Of a stretch of DNA of 61,016 nucleotides, positions 52,825-60,887 are shown piece by piece (positions within the stretch are counted from its first letter, which is position 1; every line of letters starts with the position of its first letter). The DNA lies in the NCBI GenBank assembly GCA_017547885.1, contig JAFYOP010000011.1, positions 1-61,016 of the forward strand, in the 5' to 3' direction. The notes under the pieces are model-generated. The model saw nothing but the letters and a program-made list of their open reading frames with translations, searched no databases and had not been told where the DNA came from. The position numbers and the translations under genes are program-made. This DNA is from Clostridia bacterium. Its GTDB lineage: Bacteria; Bacillota; Clostridia; Christensenellales; CAG-138.

Positions 52825-52901
52825 TGGTGGGCCTTCAGGGACTCGAACCCCGGACCAATCGGTTATGAGCCGACCGCTCTGACCAACTGAGCTAAAGGCC
52901 C
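52825..52901 (-). tRNA. tRNA with CAT anticodon (Met elongator or lysidine-modified Ile2)
   Basis: 77 nt; acceptor GGGCCUU/AAGGCCC, anticodon loop CTCATAA, encoded ACCA. The acceptor has a normal first pair, so it is not initiator tRNA. Met and Ile2 cannot be told apart with certainty by eye. Confidence 0.85.
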
Positions 52902-52909
52902 TTAAAAAA

Positions 52910-52984
52910 TGGTGACCCCTAGGAGACTCGAACTCCTGTTACCGCCGTGAAAGGGCGGTGTCTTAACCGCTTGACCAAGGGGCC
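52910..52984 (-). tRNA. tRNA-Glu (anticodon TTC)
   Basis: 75 nt; acceptor GGCCCCU/AGGGGUC, anticodon loop CTTTCAC, encoded ACCA. Confidence 0.92.
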
Positions 52985-52995
52985 ACTTTAATGAA

Positions 52996-53072
52996 TGGTC
53001 GGGGTGACAGGATTTGAACCTGCGGCCCTCTGGTCCCAAACCAGATGCGCTACCAAACTGCGCTACACCCCG
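52996..53072 (-). tRNA. tRNA-Pro (anticodon TGG)
   Basis: 77 nt; acceptor CGGGGUG/CACCCCG, anticodon loop TTTGGGA, encoded ACCA. First gene of the seven-tRNA operon. Confidence 0.93.
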
Positions 53073-53100
53073 ATTCATCTCGCACCACGCGACGCTGTTT

Positions 53101-53129
53101 ATCTTACTTTATTTTGAATTAATTGTCAA
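53101..53129 (-). promoter_or_regulatory. promoter of the seven-tRNA operon
   Basis: Minus strand TTGACA (53124-53129), 17 bp, TAAGAT (53101-53106), about 28 bp before tRNA-Pro(TGG). Confidence 0.75.
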
Positions 53130-53391
53130 CACATTTTTTTGAAAAACACATTATATTGTGCAAACTTATATTCGCGCTGCCCAAAAGAACCGAATTTTAA
53201 GTATAATTCACCTGCTCACTACGATAAATTATATTTAAAAAATCAGGAATTTTGTTATTGATAAATAAAAAAACGATATCACTAATATGAATTATGCAAT
53301 ATTATTGGATATTTTTTATTCAAAAAATCCTTATATTAAAGGCTTTTTTTATTGTCAAAAATTTTTTGTCATTTAATATACAATCAACTGC
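53130..53391. other. AT-rich intergenic region between two tRNA promoters
   Basis: About 260 bp of very AT-rich DNA with many T and A runs. No ORF with a ribosome site and no recognisable RNA. It could act as UP-element-like DNA for the divergent tRNA promoters. Confidence 0.5.
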
Positions 53392-53420
53392 TTGACATTT
53401 TATTCTTTCGGTGCTATAGT
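53392..53420 (+). promoter_or_regulatory. promoter of tRNA-Pro(GGG)
   Basis: TTGACA (53392-53397), 17 bp, TATAGT (53415-53420). A 12-bp palindrome GTTCCGAGGAAC lies near the expected start site. Confidence 0.75.
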
Positions 53421-53449
53421 TAATATCGTTCCGAGGAACACAACAGAAT

Positions 53450-53526
53450 CTGGGTGTGGCGCAGTTTGGTAGCGTGCTTGAATGGGGTTCAAGAGGCCGG
53501 AGGTTCAAATCCTCTCACCCAGACCA
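53450..53526 (+). tRNA. tRNA-Pro (anticodon GGG)
   Basis: 77 nt; acceptor CUGGGUG/CACCCAG, anticodon loop ATGGGGT, encoded ACCA. It has its own promoter and terminator. A second proline isoacceptor (TGG) is encoded 380 bp away on the other strand. Confidence 0.92.
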
Positions 53527-53528
53527 TT

Positions 53529-53563
53529 AAACATCGTAATCAATTGATTACGATGTTTTTTGT
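53529..53563 (+). terminator. terminator of tRNA-Pro(GGG)
   Basis: A 30-bp perfect palindrome centred on CAATTG (aaacatcgtaatc / gattacgatgttt arms) followed by tttttg. Confidence 0.88.
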
Positions 53564-53585
53564 TATACATTAATATTTCTAACCA

Positions 53586-53612
53586 AAAAGCAGGCCGTAT
53601 CAGCCTGCTTTT
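53586..53612 (-). terminator. terminator of spoIVA
   Basis: aaaagcaggc / gcctgctttt 10-bp stem with loop cgtatca; the minus strand runs into tttttgg. Confidence 0.85.
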
Positions 53613-53617
53613 ATTGC

Positions 53618-55096
53618 TTACAGCATTATACATATCAATCCGTTGCAGCCGTCGTTTACCATGCGTTCCACTGTATTCTGGAGCTTTTGCTGTACATTTT
53701 CGGGCATACGGCTGACTTTTGATGACATCCCTTCCCTCACCATGTCATACAGGGATTTTCCGAATATGTCCGTCTGCCACAGCTTTGCAGGGTCTTTTTC
53801 AAATATGCTGCTTAGATAAGAGGCGAATTCTTCACTTTGCTCCTCTGTGCCTACCAAAGGCGAAACTTCGGATTCTATGTTTACTTTTATCAGATGCAGG
53901 CCGGATGCGTGGGCTCTCAGCTTTACGCCGAACCGTCCTCCCCGCTGTACTATCTCCGGTTCATCCAATACCATGTCATCCATATCAGGGGGTACAGTGC
54001 CGTATCCTGTAGCAGATGCCTGTTCCAGAGCACTGCGTATGCGGTCATATTCCCGCTTTGCCACAATAAATTCTTTGATGGAAGATATCAAATGGGCATC
54101 GTCCAGTATTTCGTATCCGCATTCCTCGCTGATTATTCTATAAAACATTTCTCCTGCAGGGGCCATGGATATCTTCATCATGCCCAATGCAAGGTCGAAG
54201 CCTTCGGATATAGGACAATCAAAGTCCTCTATATTCTGTAATGCCGCTGTTATGTTCTGCCCATCTCCCATTATTTCAACACTTTTCAAAGCATCCTCAA
54301 AGGGGTCTGCTATTCGCTGAACCAGCCAGTGGCCGGTACCCAGCGCATTTACCCATGAGGGAAGCTTTATCTGTACACAGCGCATGGGGAAAGCCATGAG
54401 AATGGAGCTTAGCAGCCGCTCAAACTGAGCCTGTTCCATGCGCATTACATCTGCGGTCATGGCTATTACGCCGTATTTTTCTGCAATTTCTTTTGCAAGC
54501 TCTGTTGCCCCGGCCGCAGCGGGAGAGGTGCTGTTTACCAGAACAACAAATGGACGGCCTGCCGCTTTAAGCTCCGCTATTACTCTTCCCTCTGCTTCAA
54601 CATAGGCAGAACGGTCAATGTCGGTTATAGAGCCGTCTGTGGTTATAAGTATGCCTATGGTGGAATGCTCGGTTATGATTTTGTTCGTGCCTATTTCTGC
54701 GGCTTCCTCAAAAGGAATATCGTAGTCAAACCAGGGGGTACGTATCATACGGGGGATATTGTTTTCCGTATGACCAACAGCTCCTTCCACCATATATCCA
54801 ACGCAGTCCGCAAGGCGTACCCGTACTGTGCAGTCCTGCCCTATGTCCAGCGCAGCGGCCTCGTTTGGGATAAAGCGGGGCTGAGTGGTCATTATTGTAC
54901 GCCCTGCTGCGCTTTGAGGCAGCTCATCTATGAGCCGCATGCGCTGGTTTTCGTCCTTTATGTTGGGTATAACCATAACGTCCATGAATCGCTTTATGAA
55001 TGTGGATTTTCCCGTACGTACCGGACCTACAACCCCTATGTATATATCGCCGTTTGTGCGCTGTGCAATATCTTTATAAAGCTCGTATTTTTCCAT
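53618..55096 (-). CDS. spoIVA: stage IV sporulation protein A
   Basis: 492 residues, the same length as B. subtilis SpoIVA. N-terminal TRAFAC-type ATPase with Walker A GVVGPVRTGKST near 21-32 and SpoIVA-typical ELPQSAAGRTIMTTQPRFIP; middle and C-terminal assembly domains follow. It polymerises with ATP hydrolysis to form the coat basement layer on the forespore. Start ATG 55096 after AGGAGGTGCCT; the upstream in-frame extension includes the ribosome site. It marks the organism as a spore former. Confidence 0.96.
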   Translation of the reverse strand: MEKYELYKDIAQRTNGDIYIGVVGPVRTGKSTFIKRFMDVMVIPNIKDENQRMRLIDELPQSAAGRTIMTTQPRFIPNEAAALDIGQDCTVRVRLADCVGYMVEGAVGHTENNIPRMIRTPWFDYDIPFEEAAEIGTNKIITEHSTIGILITTDGSITDIDRSAYVEAEGRVIAELKAAGRPFVVLVNSTSPAAAGATELAKEIAEKYGVIAMTADVMRMEQAQFERLLSSILMAFPMRCVQIKLPSWVNALGTGHWLVQRIADPFEDALKSVEIMGDGQNITAALQNIEDFDCPISEGFDLALGMMKISMAPAGEMFYRIISEECGYEILDDAHLISSIKEFIVAKREYDRIRSALEQASATGYGTVPPDMDDMVLDEPEIVQRGGRFGVKLRAHASGLHLIKVNIESEVSPLVGTEEQSEEFASYLSSIFEKDPAKLWQTDIFGKSLYDMVREGMSSKVSRMPENVQQKLQNTVERMVNDGCNGLICIML

Positions 55097-55156
55097 AGGC
55101 ACCTCCTGTAACATGTGGCTTTAAATTTATATGTGTGAATTATTCCGTTAATGCAA

Positions 55157-55179
55157 AAAGCACCCTGTAAAGGTGCTTT
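55157..55179 (-). terminator. terminator of the SPL-like radical SAM gene
   Basis: aaagcacc / ggtgcttt stem; the minus strand continues tttgcatt. Confidence 0.7.
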
Positions 55180-55198
55180 GATTTGTATTTATTGAAAT

Positions 55199-56065
55199 TT
55201 AAAACCAGCTTATCTGTTTTGAACTGTTTTGTTCGAATTCACTTAGATAATTAAAAATGGCATCATTATCGTGCATTATTCCGTATCTGTCACATATGGA
55301 ATGAAATAATTGCATTAATTCCCGATGCTTTGGGCTTTCCAGCATGTATGCGCCGCCGTATCTGCGCATATATTGTTCTTTCATTCCCGGGAAGCTTTCA
55401 TCCAGCTTGCTATAAAAATATTCTCTGTTTCCCTCTCTCAGTGTTACTCCCATGCCAAAGCAGATTATCGCCTTTACCTTTGCCAGTGAACAATAGTCAA
55501 GTATTCCTCTGATGTTCTCCTCGGTATCATTGATAAACGGCAATATGGGACACAGCCAAACTATCGTGGGGATACCTGCATTATTCAATGCTTTGAGTGT
55601 CTTGAACCTTTCTGATGTTGTGCATACATTTGGCTCAATTAATCGGCATAGGTCATCATCGTATGTTGTGAGGGTCATCTGAACTACACACTTTGTGCTG
55701 TGGTTTATGGCCTTGAGCAGATCAATATCCTCAATTATCCTGTTCGACTTGGTTATGAGTGTGGCACCGCAGCCGTATTTTTTTATGAGCTGCAATGCGC
55801 GTCTGGTGTATCTAAGGTTTGCTTCCAAAGGCATGTATGGATCGCTCATGGAACCTGTACCTATCATACAGGGCTTTCTCTTTTTTCTGAGGGCATCCTC
55901 CAATAATACCAGGGCGTTTTCCTTTACTTCTATGTCTTCAAAGTCATGGTTCATATTGTAGCAGAGGCTGCGTGAATCACAGTAAATACATCCGTGCTGA
56001 CAGCCGCGATACAGGTTCATGCCGTTCTTTGGTGACAATATACCCTTTGCTTTAACGTAATGCAC
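55199..56065 (-). CDS. SPL-family radical SAM protein (Rv2578c-like)
   Basis: 288 residues. Radical SAM triad CQHGCIYC at about 23-30, with NLYRGCQHG and GTGSMSDPYMPLE typical of the spore-photoproduct-lyase-related COG1533 family, and KSNRIIEDIDLL later. It lacks the length and C-terminal cysteine context of genuine SplB, so photoproduct repair is not implied; the substrate is unknown. Ribosome site AAAGGAGGTGTAC. Lies just after der on the same strand. Confidence 0.85.
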   Translation of the reverse strand: MHYVKAKGILSPKNGMNLYRGCQHGCIYCDSRSLCYNMNHDFEDIEVKENALVLLEDALRKKRKPCMIGTGSMSDPYMPLEANLRYTRRALQLIKKYGCGATLITKSNRIIEDIDLLKAINHSTKCVVQMTLTTYDDDLCRLIEPNVCTTSERFKTLKALNNAGIPTIVWLCPILPFINDTEENIRGILDYCSLAKVKAIICFGMGVTLREGNREYFYSKLDESFPGMKEQYMRRYGGAYMLESPKHRELMQLFHSICDRYGIMHDNDAIFNYLSEFEQNSSKQISWF

Positions 56066-56088
56066 GGTGTACCTCCTTTGTATAGAAT

Positions 56089-56117
56089 TACCGGGCAGGT
56101 GTTTTACTGCCCGGCAA
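56089..56117 (-). terminator. hairpin between der and the SPL-like gene
   Basis: ccgggcag / ctgcccgg 8-bp stem without a good T-run. It may be a weak terminator or processing site. Confidence 0.4.
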
Positions 56118-56129
56118 TGATAGTAGTGG

Positions 56130-57470
56130 TTATTTTCCGCCGTTCAGTTCGTCATTTTTGCCGCGCTGACGTACTTTAAGGCGTATGGGAGTAGCATCCA
56201 GGCCAAAGGACTTGCGAAGGTAGTTCTCAAGATACCTCTGATAGGAAAAATGCATAATGTTGGGGTCGTTTACCACCAATGCAAATGTGGGAGGATTGGT
56301 GGCAAACTGGGTGGCGTAGTATATCTTCAGCCTGCGGCCCTTGTCAGAAGGGGGCTCGGTAACGGTTATAGCCTCGGAGATAACGTCGTTGAGTGTACCG
56401 GTGGATATACGCATGCTGTTCTGATCGTAGGCGTACTTTGCCATCTCCAGAACCTTATTTACGCGCTGGCCTGTTTTGGCGGATATAAACAGCATAGGCA
56501 CATAGCTCATAAAGGCCAGATCGGAATACAGTTTTTTCTTGAATTCGTTCATAGTGTGAGTATCCTTTTCGATGATATCCCACTTGTTCACTATTACAAC
56601 AGAAGCCTTGCCCTCCTCATGCACATAGCCGGCAATTCGCACATCCTGCTCGCTCATGCCCTCGGCAGCATCTATGACGATAAGCACAACGTCTGCGCGG
56701 CGGATAGCGCCAAGGGAACGTATTACGCTGTAACGCTCTATTGTTTCGTCCTCTATTGCCCGCTTGCGGCGAATACCTGCGGTGTCGACCAGCACGAAGT
56801 CATTGTCGTTCCAGGTAAAGGGAGTATCTATGGCGTCGCGGGTGGTTCCGGAGATATTGCTTACAATAGTGCGCTCATAGCCCAGCAGAGCGTTTACAAG
56901 GCTGGACTTGCCTACGTTGGGCTTGCCTACTATGGCGATGTTTATGGCATCGCTTTCGTATTCTTTATCGTACTTGGGGAAATAGGATACAACCTCATCC
57001 AGAAGGTCACCCAAGCCAAGGCCCTGCTCTGCGGAGATGGTTATGGGATTGCCTATGCCAAGGGCATAGAAATCATATGCAGTATCCTCAAACTTGGGAT
57101 GATCCACCTTATTTACCGCAAGGACTATGGGCTTGCCGGAACGGCGCAGCATTTCGGCCACGTCCTCATCTGCGGCGGTAATGCCTTCGCGGCCATCCAC
57201 CATAAATATGATAACATCGGCGGTCTCAATAGCCAGCTCTGCCTGACGGCGCATCTGGGTGCTGATGATATCCTCTTTCATGGGCTCAATACCGCCGGTA
57301 TCCACCAGAGCAAAGTGATAATCCAGCCACTCTGCGTCGCCGTAAATACGGTCGCGGGTAACGCCGGGGGTATCCTCTACTATGGCGATACGCTTGCCTA
57401 TTATTTTATTGAAGAACGTGGACTTGCCAACGTTAGGGCGGCCAACTACCGCCACAAGGGGCTTAGACAT
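56130..57470 (-). CDS. der: ribosome biogenesis GTPase Der (EngA)
   Basis: 446 residues with two G domains: first GRPNVGKST (about 9-17) with DTPGVTRD and NKVD; second GKPNVGKSS (about 185) with DTAGIRRK and NKWD. A C-terminal KH-like domain follows (about 355-440; [23 protein letters not shown]). It acts in late 50S assembly. The DUF512 radical SAM gene upstream (14 bp gap) is a common clostridial partner. Confidence 0.95.
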   Translation of the reverse strand: MSKPLVAVVGRPNVGKSTFFNKIIGKRIAIVEDTPGVTRDRIYGDAEWLDYHFALVDTGGIEPMKEDIISTQMRRQAELAIETADVIIFMVDGREGITAADEDVAEMLRRSGKPIVLAVNKVDHPKFEDTAYDFYALGIGNPITISAEQGLGLGDLLDEVVSYFPKYDKEYESDAINIAIVGKPNVGKSSLVNALLGYERTIVSNISGTTRDAIDTPFTWNDNDFVLVDTAGIRRKRAIEDETIERYSVIRSLGAIRRADVVLIVIDAAEGMSEQDVRIAGYVHEEGKASVVIVNKWDIIEKDTHTMNEFKKKLYSDLAFMSYVPMLFISAKTGQRVNKVLEMAKYAYDQNSMRISTGTLNDVISEAITVTEPPSDKGRRLKIYYATQFATNPPTFALVVNDPNIMHFSYQRYLENYLRKSFGLDATPIRLKVRQRGKNDELNGGK

Positions 57471-57484
57471 AATTCAACCTCTCT

Positions 57485-58795
57485 TTATCCTAACATATCA
57501 AATAATTCATTTATAAACACTTCGCCGTCAGTGGCCCATATGGGGACAACAGCGACGCCCAAAGTTTTTTCAAGCTCAGGTTTTCTTATACCGTCCAGAA
57601 AAACGTCATCCCTCTCCCTCATCATGTTGTGAGGAATGAGCAGGGTGTTCGAAGTAAGGTTGCCCTTGAGCTGTTCTGCAAGGTCACCTGCGGTTATCAG
57701 ACCGGACACCGTGACGGTTTCGCCGAAGTAGCGGTTTATTATTGGATGTACGTTTATGCGGATGCCGTAGGGCAGCAGCTTATCAAAAAGCTTCTGCATA
57801 AATGGCGCGGCGGAAACTCCGGATGCGCTGTCAATAACCACGGCTTTTTCCAGAGGATTCTTTTCCTGTAGGGCATAGATAAACTCTTCTTCGAATTTTC
57901 TCAGCAGCCCGACGCCATTTTCTATCTGGCAGTAATCTTCGTATGACTTTGCCTCAGGCAGCTCACGCTCTGCTATGATGTACATTTCGTCAGAGGCATA
58001 TACAAAGGCGGTATCCTGTTCCGCAATGGCTTTCTTTTGCCACTTTTCGATCAGATCAATGGCGTTCCCGGCCTCCTGCTTTGTAAGGCAGCGTAGCTTA
58101 TACAGCTTGTCCCGGAATTTGGTAAGGCCAACAGGAACCACAGCAAGGCTTTGTGCAGCAGGACGCAGGCTGTAAAGGTCGGATATGCTCTTTTCCAGCA
58201 CAGCTTTATCATTAAGTTCCGGACATAGTACTATCTGGCAATGAAACTGTATTCCGGCATCCCTGAGGGCTGTAAGACGCTCCATGATCCGTACAGCTGA
58301 AGGGTTAGCCATCATTGTGCGGCGAACATCCGGATCCGTTGCGTGAACAGATACATACAGCGGGCTGACGTGCCGTTTTATTATTCTGTCAAATTCCTCA
58401 TCGTCCACGTTTGTAAGGGTAACGTAGTTGCCCATTATAAGGGACAAACGCCAGTCGTCATCCTTCACATGGAGGGAATCTCTTACTCCTTTTGGCATCT
58501 GGTCGATGAAGCAGAATACACAGTGGTTTTTGCAGGAGCGTATGGGGCTCATCAGGCCGCCGTGGGCAAAGTTGAGGCCCAAGGGCTCATACAGGTCCTT
58601 TTCCACGGGGACATCCACAATATTGCCGTCGTCATCCAGTATGGTGAGCGTAAGGGTTTCTGCGGCGGTAAGCTGCTCATAGTCGATGATATCGCGAACA
58701 GGCTCGCCGTCTATTGCCACAAGCTCCATGCCTGCGAGAATACCCAGCTCATCCGCTATGGAATCGACATCCACAGATGTGATCACCTGATTCAC
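57485..58795 (-). CDS. DUF512 radical SAM protein with N-terminal PDZ-like domain
   Basis: 436 residues from GTG 58795, chosen because GGGAGGTGTTATC lies directly upstream. N-terminal PDZ-like fold (about 1-65; ADELGILAGMELVAIDGEPV), radical SAM-like core with CKNHCVFCFIDQMPKG near 87-102, then DUF512 (about 210-410). The family is conserved in anaerobic Firmicutes next to der; the reaction is unknown. It is unusual in that the CX3CX2C motif follows rather than precedes a PDZ-like module. Confidence 0.88.
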   Translation of the reverse strand: MNQVITSVDVDSIADELGILAGMELVAIDGEPVRDIIDYEQLTAAETLTLTILDDDGNIVDVPVEKDLYEPLGLNFAHGGLMSPIRSCKNHCVFCFIDQMPKGVRDSLHVKDDDWRLSLIMGNYVTLTNVDDEEFDRIIKRHVSPLYVSVHATDPDVRRTMMANPSAVRIMERLTALRDAGIQFHCQIVLCPELNDKAVLEKSISDLYSLRPAAQSLAVVPVGLTKFRDKLYKLRCLTKQEAGNAIDLIEKWQKKAIAEQDTAFVYASDEMYIIAERELPEAKSYEDYCQIENGVGLLRKFEEEFIYALQEKNPLEKAVVIDSASGVSAAPFMQKLFDKLLPYGIRINVHPIINRYFGETVTVSGLITAGDLAEQLKGNLTSNTLLIPHNMMRERDDVFLDGIRKPELEKTLGVAVVPIWATDGEVFINELFDMLG

Positions 58796-58901
58796 GATAA
58801 CACCTCCCTGCAATCATACACATATATTTCCAAGTTAGATTTTATAGCAATTTTACTTATTTGTCTATTTAAATCAATACCTTTATCCGCAATATACAAT
58901 A

Positions 58902-58930
58902 TTGCGCCTTCAGCATACCGGCGGTATACT
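58902..58930 (+). promoter_or_regulatory. promoter of the yitT-like gene
   Basis: TTGCGC (58902-58907), 17 bp, TATACT (58925-58930); start codon 33 bp downstream. Confidence 0.5.
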
Positions 58931-58963
58931 ATTGTCTAAGAATGTCAAACAGGATAATTGTTT

Positions 58964-59623
58964 ATGATAAAAGGGTTTTTCAGCCGAATATTTAATGAGT
59001 GCGGTCAAATTTTTACTTTAAAGCGTATTTGCTGCATATTGCTGGGAACGGCAATATGCTCCTTTGGTATATATAACATTCACCGTCAGACCGGTGTTAC
59101 CGAGGGCGGCGTACTGGGCATGATAGTTCTGCTGAATTATTGGTTTGCTATCTCTCCCTCTGTCCTTTCCGTGTCGCTGGATCTTCTTTGTTATGCTCTG
59201 GCCTTCAGACGGCTTGGCGTAAGGTTTCTTATAATATCCGGTGCATCTTCCCTCAGCCTTTCATTATTCTTTCGCATATGGGAATCCTTTCCGCCAATGC
59301 TTCCGAATTTCTACGACAGGCCCCTTGTGGCGGCGCTTCTCGGCGCTTTGTTTATAGGCATAGGCGTTGGCGTGGTAATACGCAATGGCGGCTCATGCAG
59401 CGGAGATGATGCCTTGGCGCTGTTTATTTCAAATGTTACCGGCTGGAGAATATCCCGTGCGTATCTGATAACGGATTTTACTGTTCTGCTGCTGTCATTA
59501 AGCTATATTCCCTTTGGAAGAATAGCTTATTCCCTTATCACGGTTACTCTGTCCTCCTATATAATCGACCTTATACAGCGCTGGGGTAAACAAGCCCCGT
59601 CATGCGGCGAAGAAATGATATAA
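58964..59623 (+). CDS. YitT-family membrane protein
   Basis: 219 residues with five to six membrane segments. KRICCILLGTAICSFGIYNIHRQTGVTEGGVLG and IRNGGSCSGDDALALFIS are YitT/DUF161 signatures (repeated glycine-rich TGG-like loops). The usual C-terminal DUF2179 domain is absent, so this is a short form. Transport substrate unknown. ATG 58964 is preferred to a TTG at 58958; the ribosome site AGGAT is modest. Confidence 0.8.
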   Translation: MIKGFFSRIFNECGQIFTLKRICCILLGTAICSFGIYNIHRQTGVTEGGVLGMIVLLNYWFAISPSVLSVSLDLLCYALAFRRLGVRFLIISGASSLSLSLFFRIWESFPPMLPNFYDRPLVAALLGALFIGIGVGVVIRNGGSCSGDDALALFISNVTGWRISRAYLITDFTVLLLSLSYIPFGRIAYSLITVTLSSYIIDLIQRWGKQAPSCGEEMI

Positions 59624-59663
59624 TGGCAAACTTTTCGGAATATTGCATACGATTTTTGCAAAA

Positions 59664-59695
59664 GATGACCTTAGAAAGTGAGGTCGTCTTTTATG
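59664..59695 (+). promoter_or_regulatory. hairpin covering the ribosome site of the manganese catalase gene
   Basis: GATGACCT (59664-59671) pairs with AGGTCGTC (59681-59688, one G-U). The latter holds the only Shine-Dalgarno-like AGGT before ATG 59693. The stem could limit translation or act as a short attenuator. Confidence 0.45.
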
Positions 59696-60361
59696 TTTAA
59701 ACACGAAAAAATGTTATTTCATCCCGTTGAGATCGAAAAGCCCAATCCACAGTATGCCGCATTGCTGCAGGAACAGCTGGGCGGCGGCAATGGAGAGCTT
59801 AAGGCTGCCATGCAGTATATGTCTCAAAGCTTCCGCATTAAGGACGCTGAAATAAAGGACCTGTTCCTTGATATTGCGGCAGAAGAGCTGGGCCATATGG
59901 AAATGGTGGCTCAAACCATCAATCTTTTAAACGGACATGATGTTGATGCGGCAGGCGTACCCGCCGGGGAGATACAGTCACATGTTATTCTGGGGTTAAA
60001 TCCAGGCTTGATAAATGCATCCGGTTATTCCTGGACTGCCGACTATGTTACTGTTACGGGCGACCTTTGCGCGGATCTTCTTTCCAATATTGCTTCAGAG
60101 CAGCGGGCAAAGGTTGTTTACGAGTATCTTTATCGTCAGATAAATGATAAAAAAGTAAGGGAAACGATAGATTTTCTGCTTAATCGTGAGGAAGCTCACA
60201 ATGCCATGTTCCGGGAGGCATTCAATAAAGTACAGAATACCGGCTCCAATCAGGACTTTGGCACTACTAAGGCAGCCAAGATGTACTTCAGTATGTCTGA
60301 ACCGTCACCTTCCGGCAGTGTTTTCCCGGATACTCCCGTTACTCCTCCGTTCTTTCAGTAA
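59693..60361 (+). CDS. manganese catalase family protein (CotJC-like)
   Basis: 222 residues. Four-helix ferritin-like fold with dimetal ligands in GGGNGELKAAMQY, DIAAEELGHMEMV, IASEQRAKVVYEY and NREEAHNAM. CotJC-type members are spore-coat proteins in Firmicutes; others detoxify peroxide as KatN. The C-terminus is a proline-rich tail. No CotJA/CotJB genes adjoin. A CATACGAT sequence about 45 bp upstream resembles a sporulation-sigma -10. Start ATG 59693; a GTG at 59678 is also in frame. Confidence 0.88.
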   Translation: MFKHEKMLFHPVEIEKPNPQYAALLQEQLGGGNGELKAAMQYMSQSFRIKDAEIKDLFLDIAAEELGHMEMVAQTINLLNGHDVDAAGVPAGEIQSHVILGLNPGLINASGYSWTADYVTVTGDLCADLLSNIASEQRAKVVYEYLYRQINDKKVRETIDFLLNREEAHNAMFREAFNKVQNTGSNQDFGTTKAAKMYFSMSEPSPSGSVFPDTPVTPPFFQ

Positions 60362-60370
60362 AACAGCAGC

Positions 60371-60402
60371 ACCCTCCTGTATTGGCAGGAGGGTTTTTAA
60401 AT
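60371..60402 (+). terminator. terminator of the manganese catalase gene
   Basis: accctcctg / caggagggt stem with loop tattgg, then ttttaaat. Confidence 0.88.
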
Positions 60403-60440
60403 GCTATTATTTAAAAGCAGTAATACGAAGGAGCGTTGAT

Positions 60441-60752
60441 ATGGCATCTTCCAAGGAATATCTCAACTTTATATTGGAACAAATATCACAAGCCGATGAT
60501 GTTTCATATCGGCCTATGATGGGTGAATTCATCATATACTGCCGCGGCAAAAATATTGGCGGAGTATATGATGACAGGTTTCTTGTAAAGCCAGTGGAAG
60601 CAGCAAAAAGGCTTATGCCAAACGGACAATACGAAAAACCGTATGACGGAGCAAAAGCTATGCTGCTTGTGGATAACCTGGACGATAAAGATTTTTTGAA
60701 GCAGCTTATTGAAAGCATAGCTGATGAGCTGCCCAATAAAAACAAAAAGTAG
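60441..60752 (+). CDS. TfoX N-terminal domain protein
   Basis: 103 residues. YRPMMGEFIIYCRGKNIGGVYDDRFLVKP is the TfoX_N/Sxy signature. In gammaproteobacteria TfoX controls competence; short stand-alone TfoX_N proteins in Firmicutes have no known role. Start ATG 60441 after CGAAGGAGCGTTGAT; the frame is open upstream through the catalase terminator but without a ribosome site. Own terminator follows. Confidence 0.85.
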   Translation: MASSKEYLNFILEQISQADDVSYRPMMGEFIIYCRGKNIGGVYDDRFLVKPVEAAKRLMPNGQYEKPYDGAKAMLLVDNLDDKDFLKQLIESIADELPNKNKK

Positions 60753-60764
60753 GACGCGCAATAC

Positions 60765-60797
60765 AAAAGGACCAAAGCAAAAGCTAAGGTCCTTTTT
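60765..60797 (+). terminator. terminator after the TfoX_N gene
   Basis: aaaaggacc / ggtcctttt stem followed by tttgca. The minus-strand MFS gene also ends towards it. Confidence 0.8.
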
Positions 60798-60825
60798 GCA
60801 TGAATTGGGTCGATAATAATGATAC

Positions 60826-60887
60826 GGTTTCAAATGGTTTCATTTGGTTTCACTTGAATTTGAAACCATAGCCGTGGAAGTGAAACC
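60826..60887. repeat. phased GGTTTCA heptamer array
   Basis: GGTTTCA occurs at 60826, 60836 and 60846, exactly 10 bp apart, and in inverted form (TGAAACC) at 60861 and 60881, 20 bp apart. The array spans the stop codon and last codons of the MFS gene. Confidence 0.6.

Noticed and set aside
53428..53439. GTTCCGAGGAAC as a LexA box
   Set aside because: The half-site order is inverted (GTTC...GAAC rather than GAAC...GTTC) and it lies at a tRNA start site.
55199..56065. Spore photoproduct lyase (SplB)
   Set aside because: It shares the radical SAM fold of the SPL superfamily but fits the shorter Rv2578c-like group, so DNA photoproduct repair is not claimed.
56250..57632. 460-codon plus-strand frame opposite der
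   Set aside because: Antisense of der; composition is not protein-like and there is no ribosome site.
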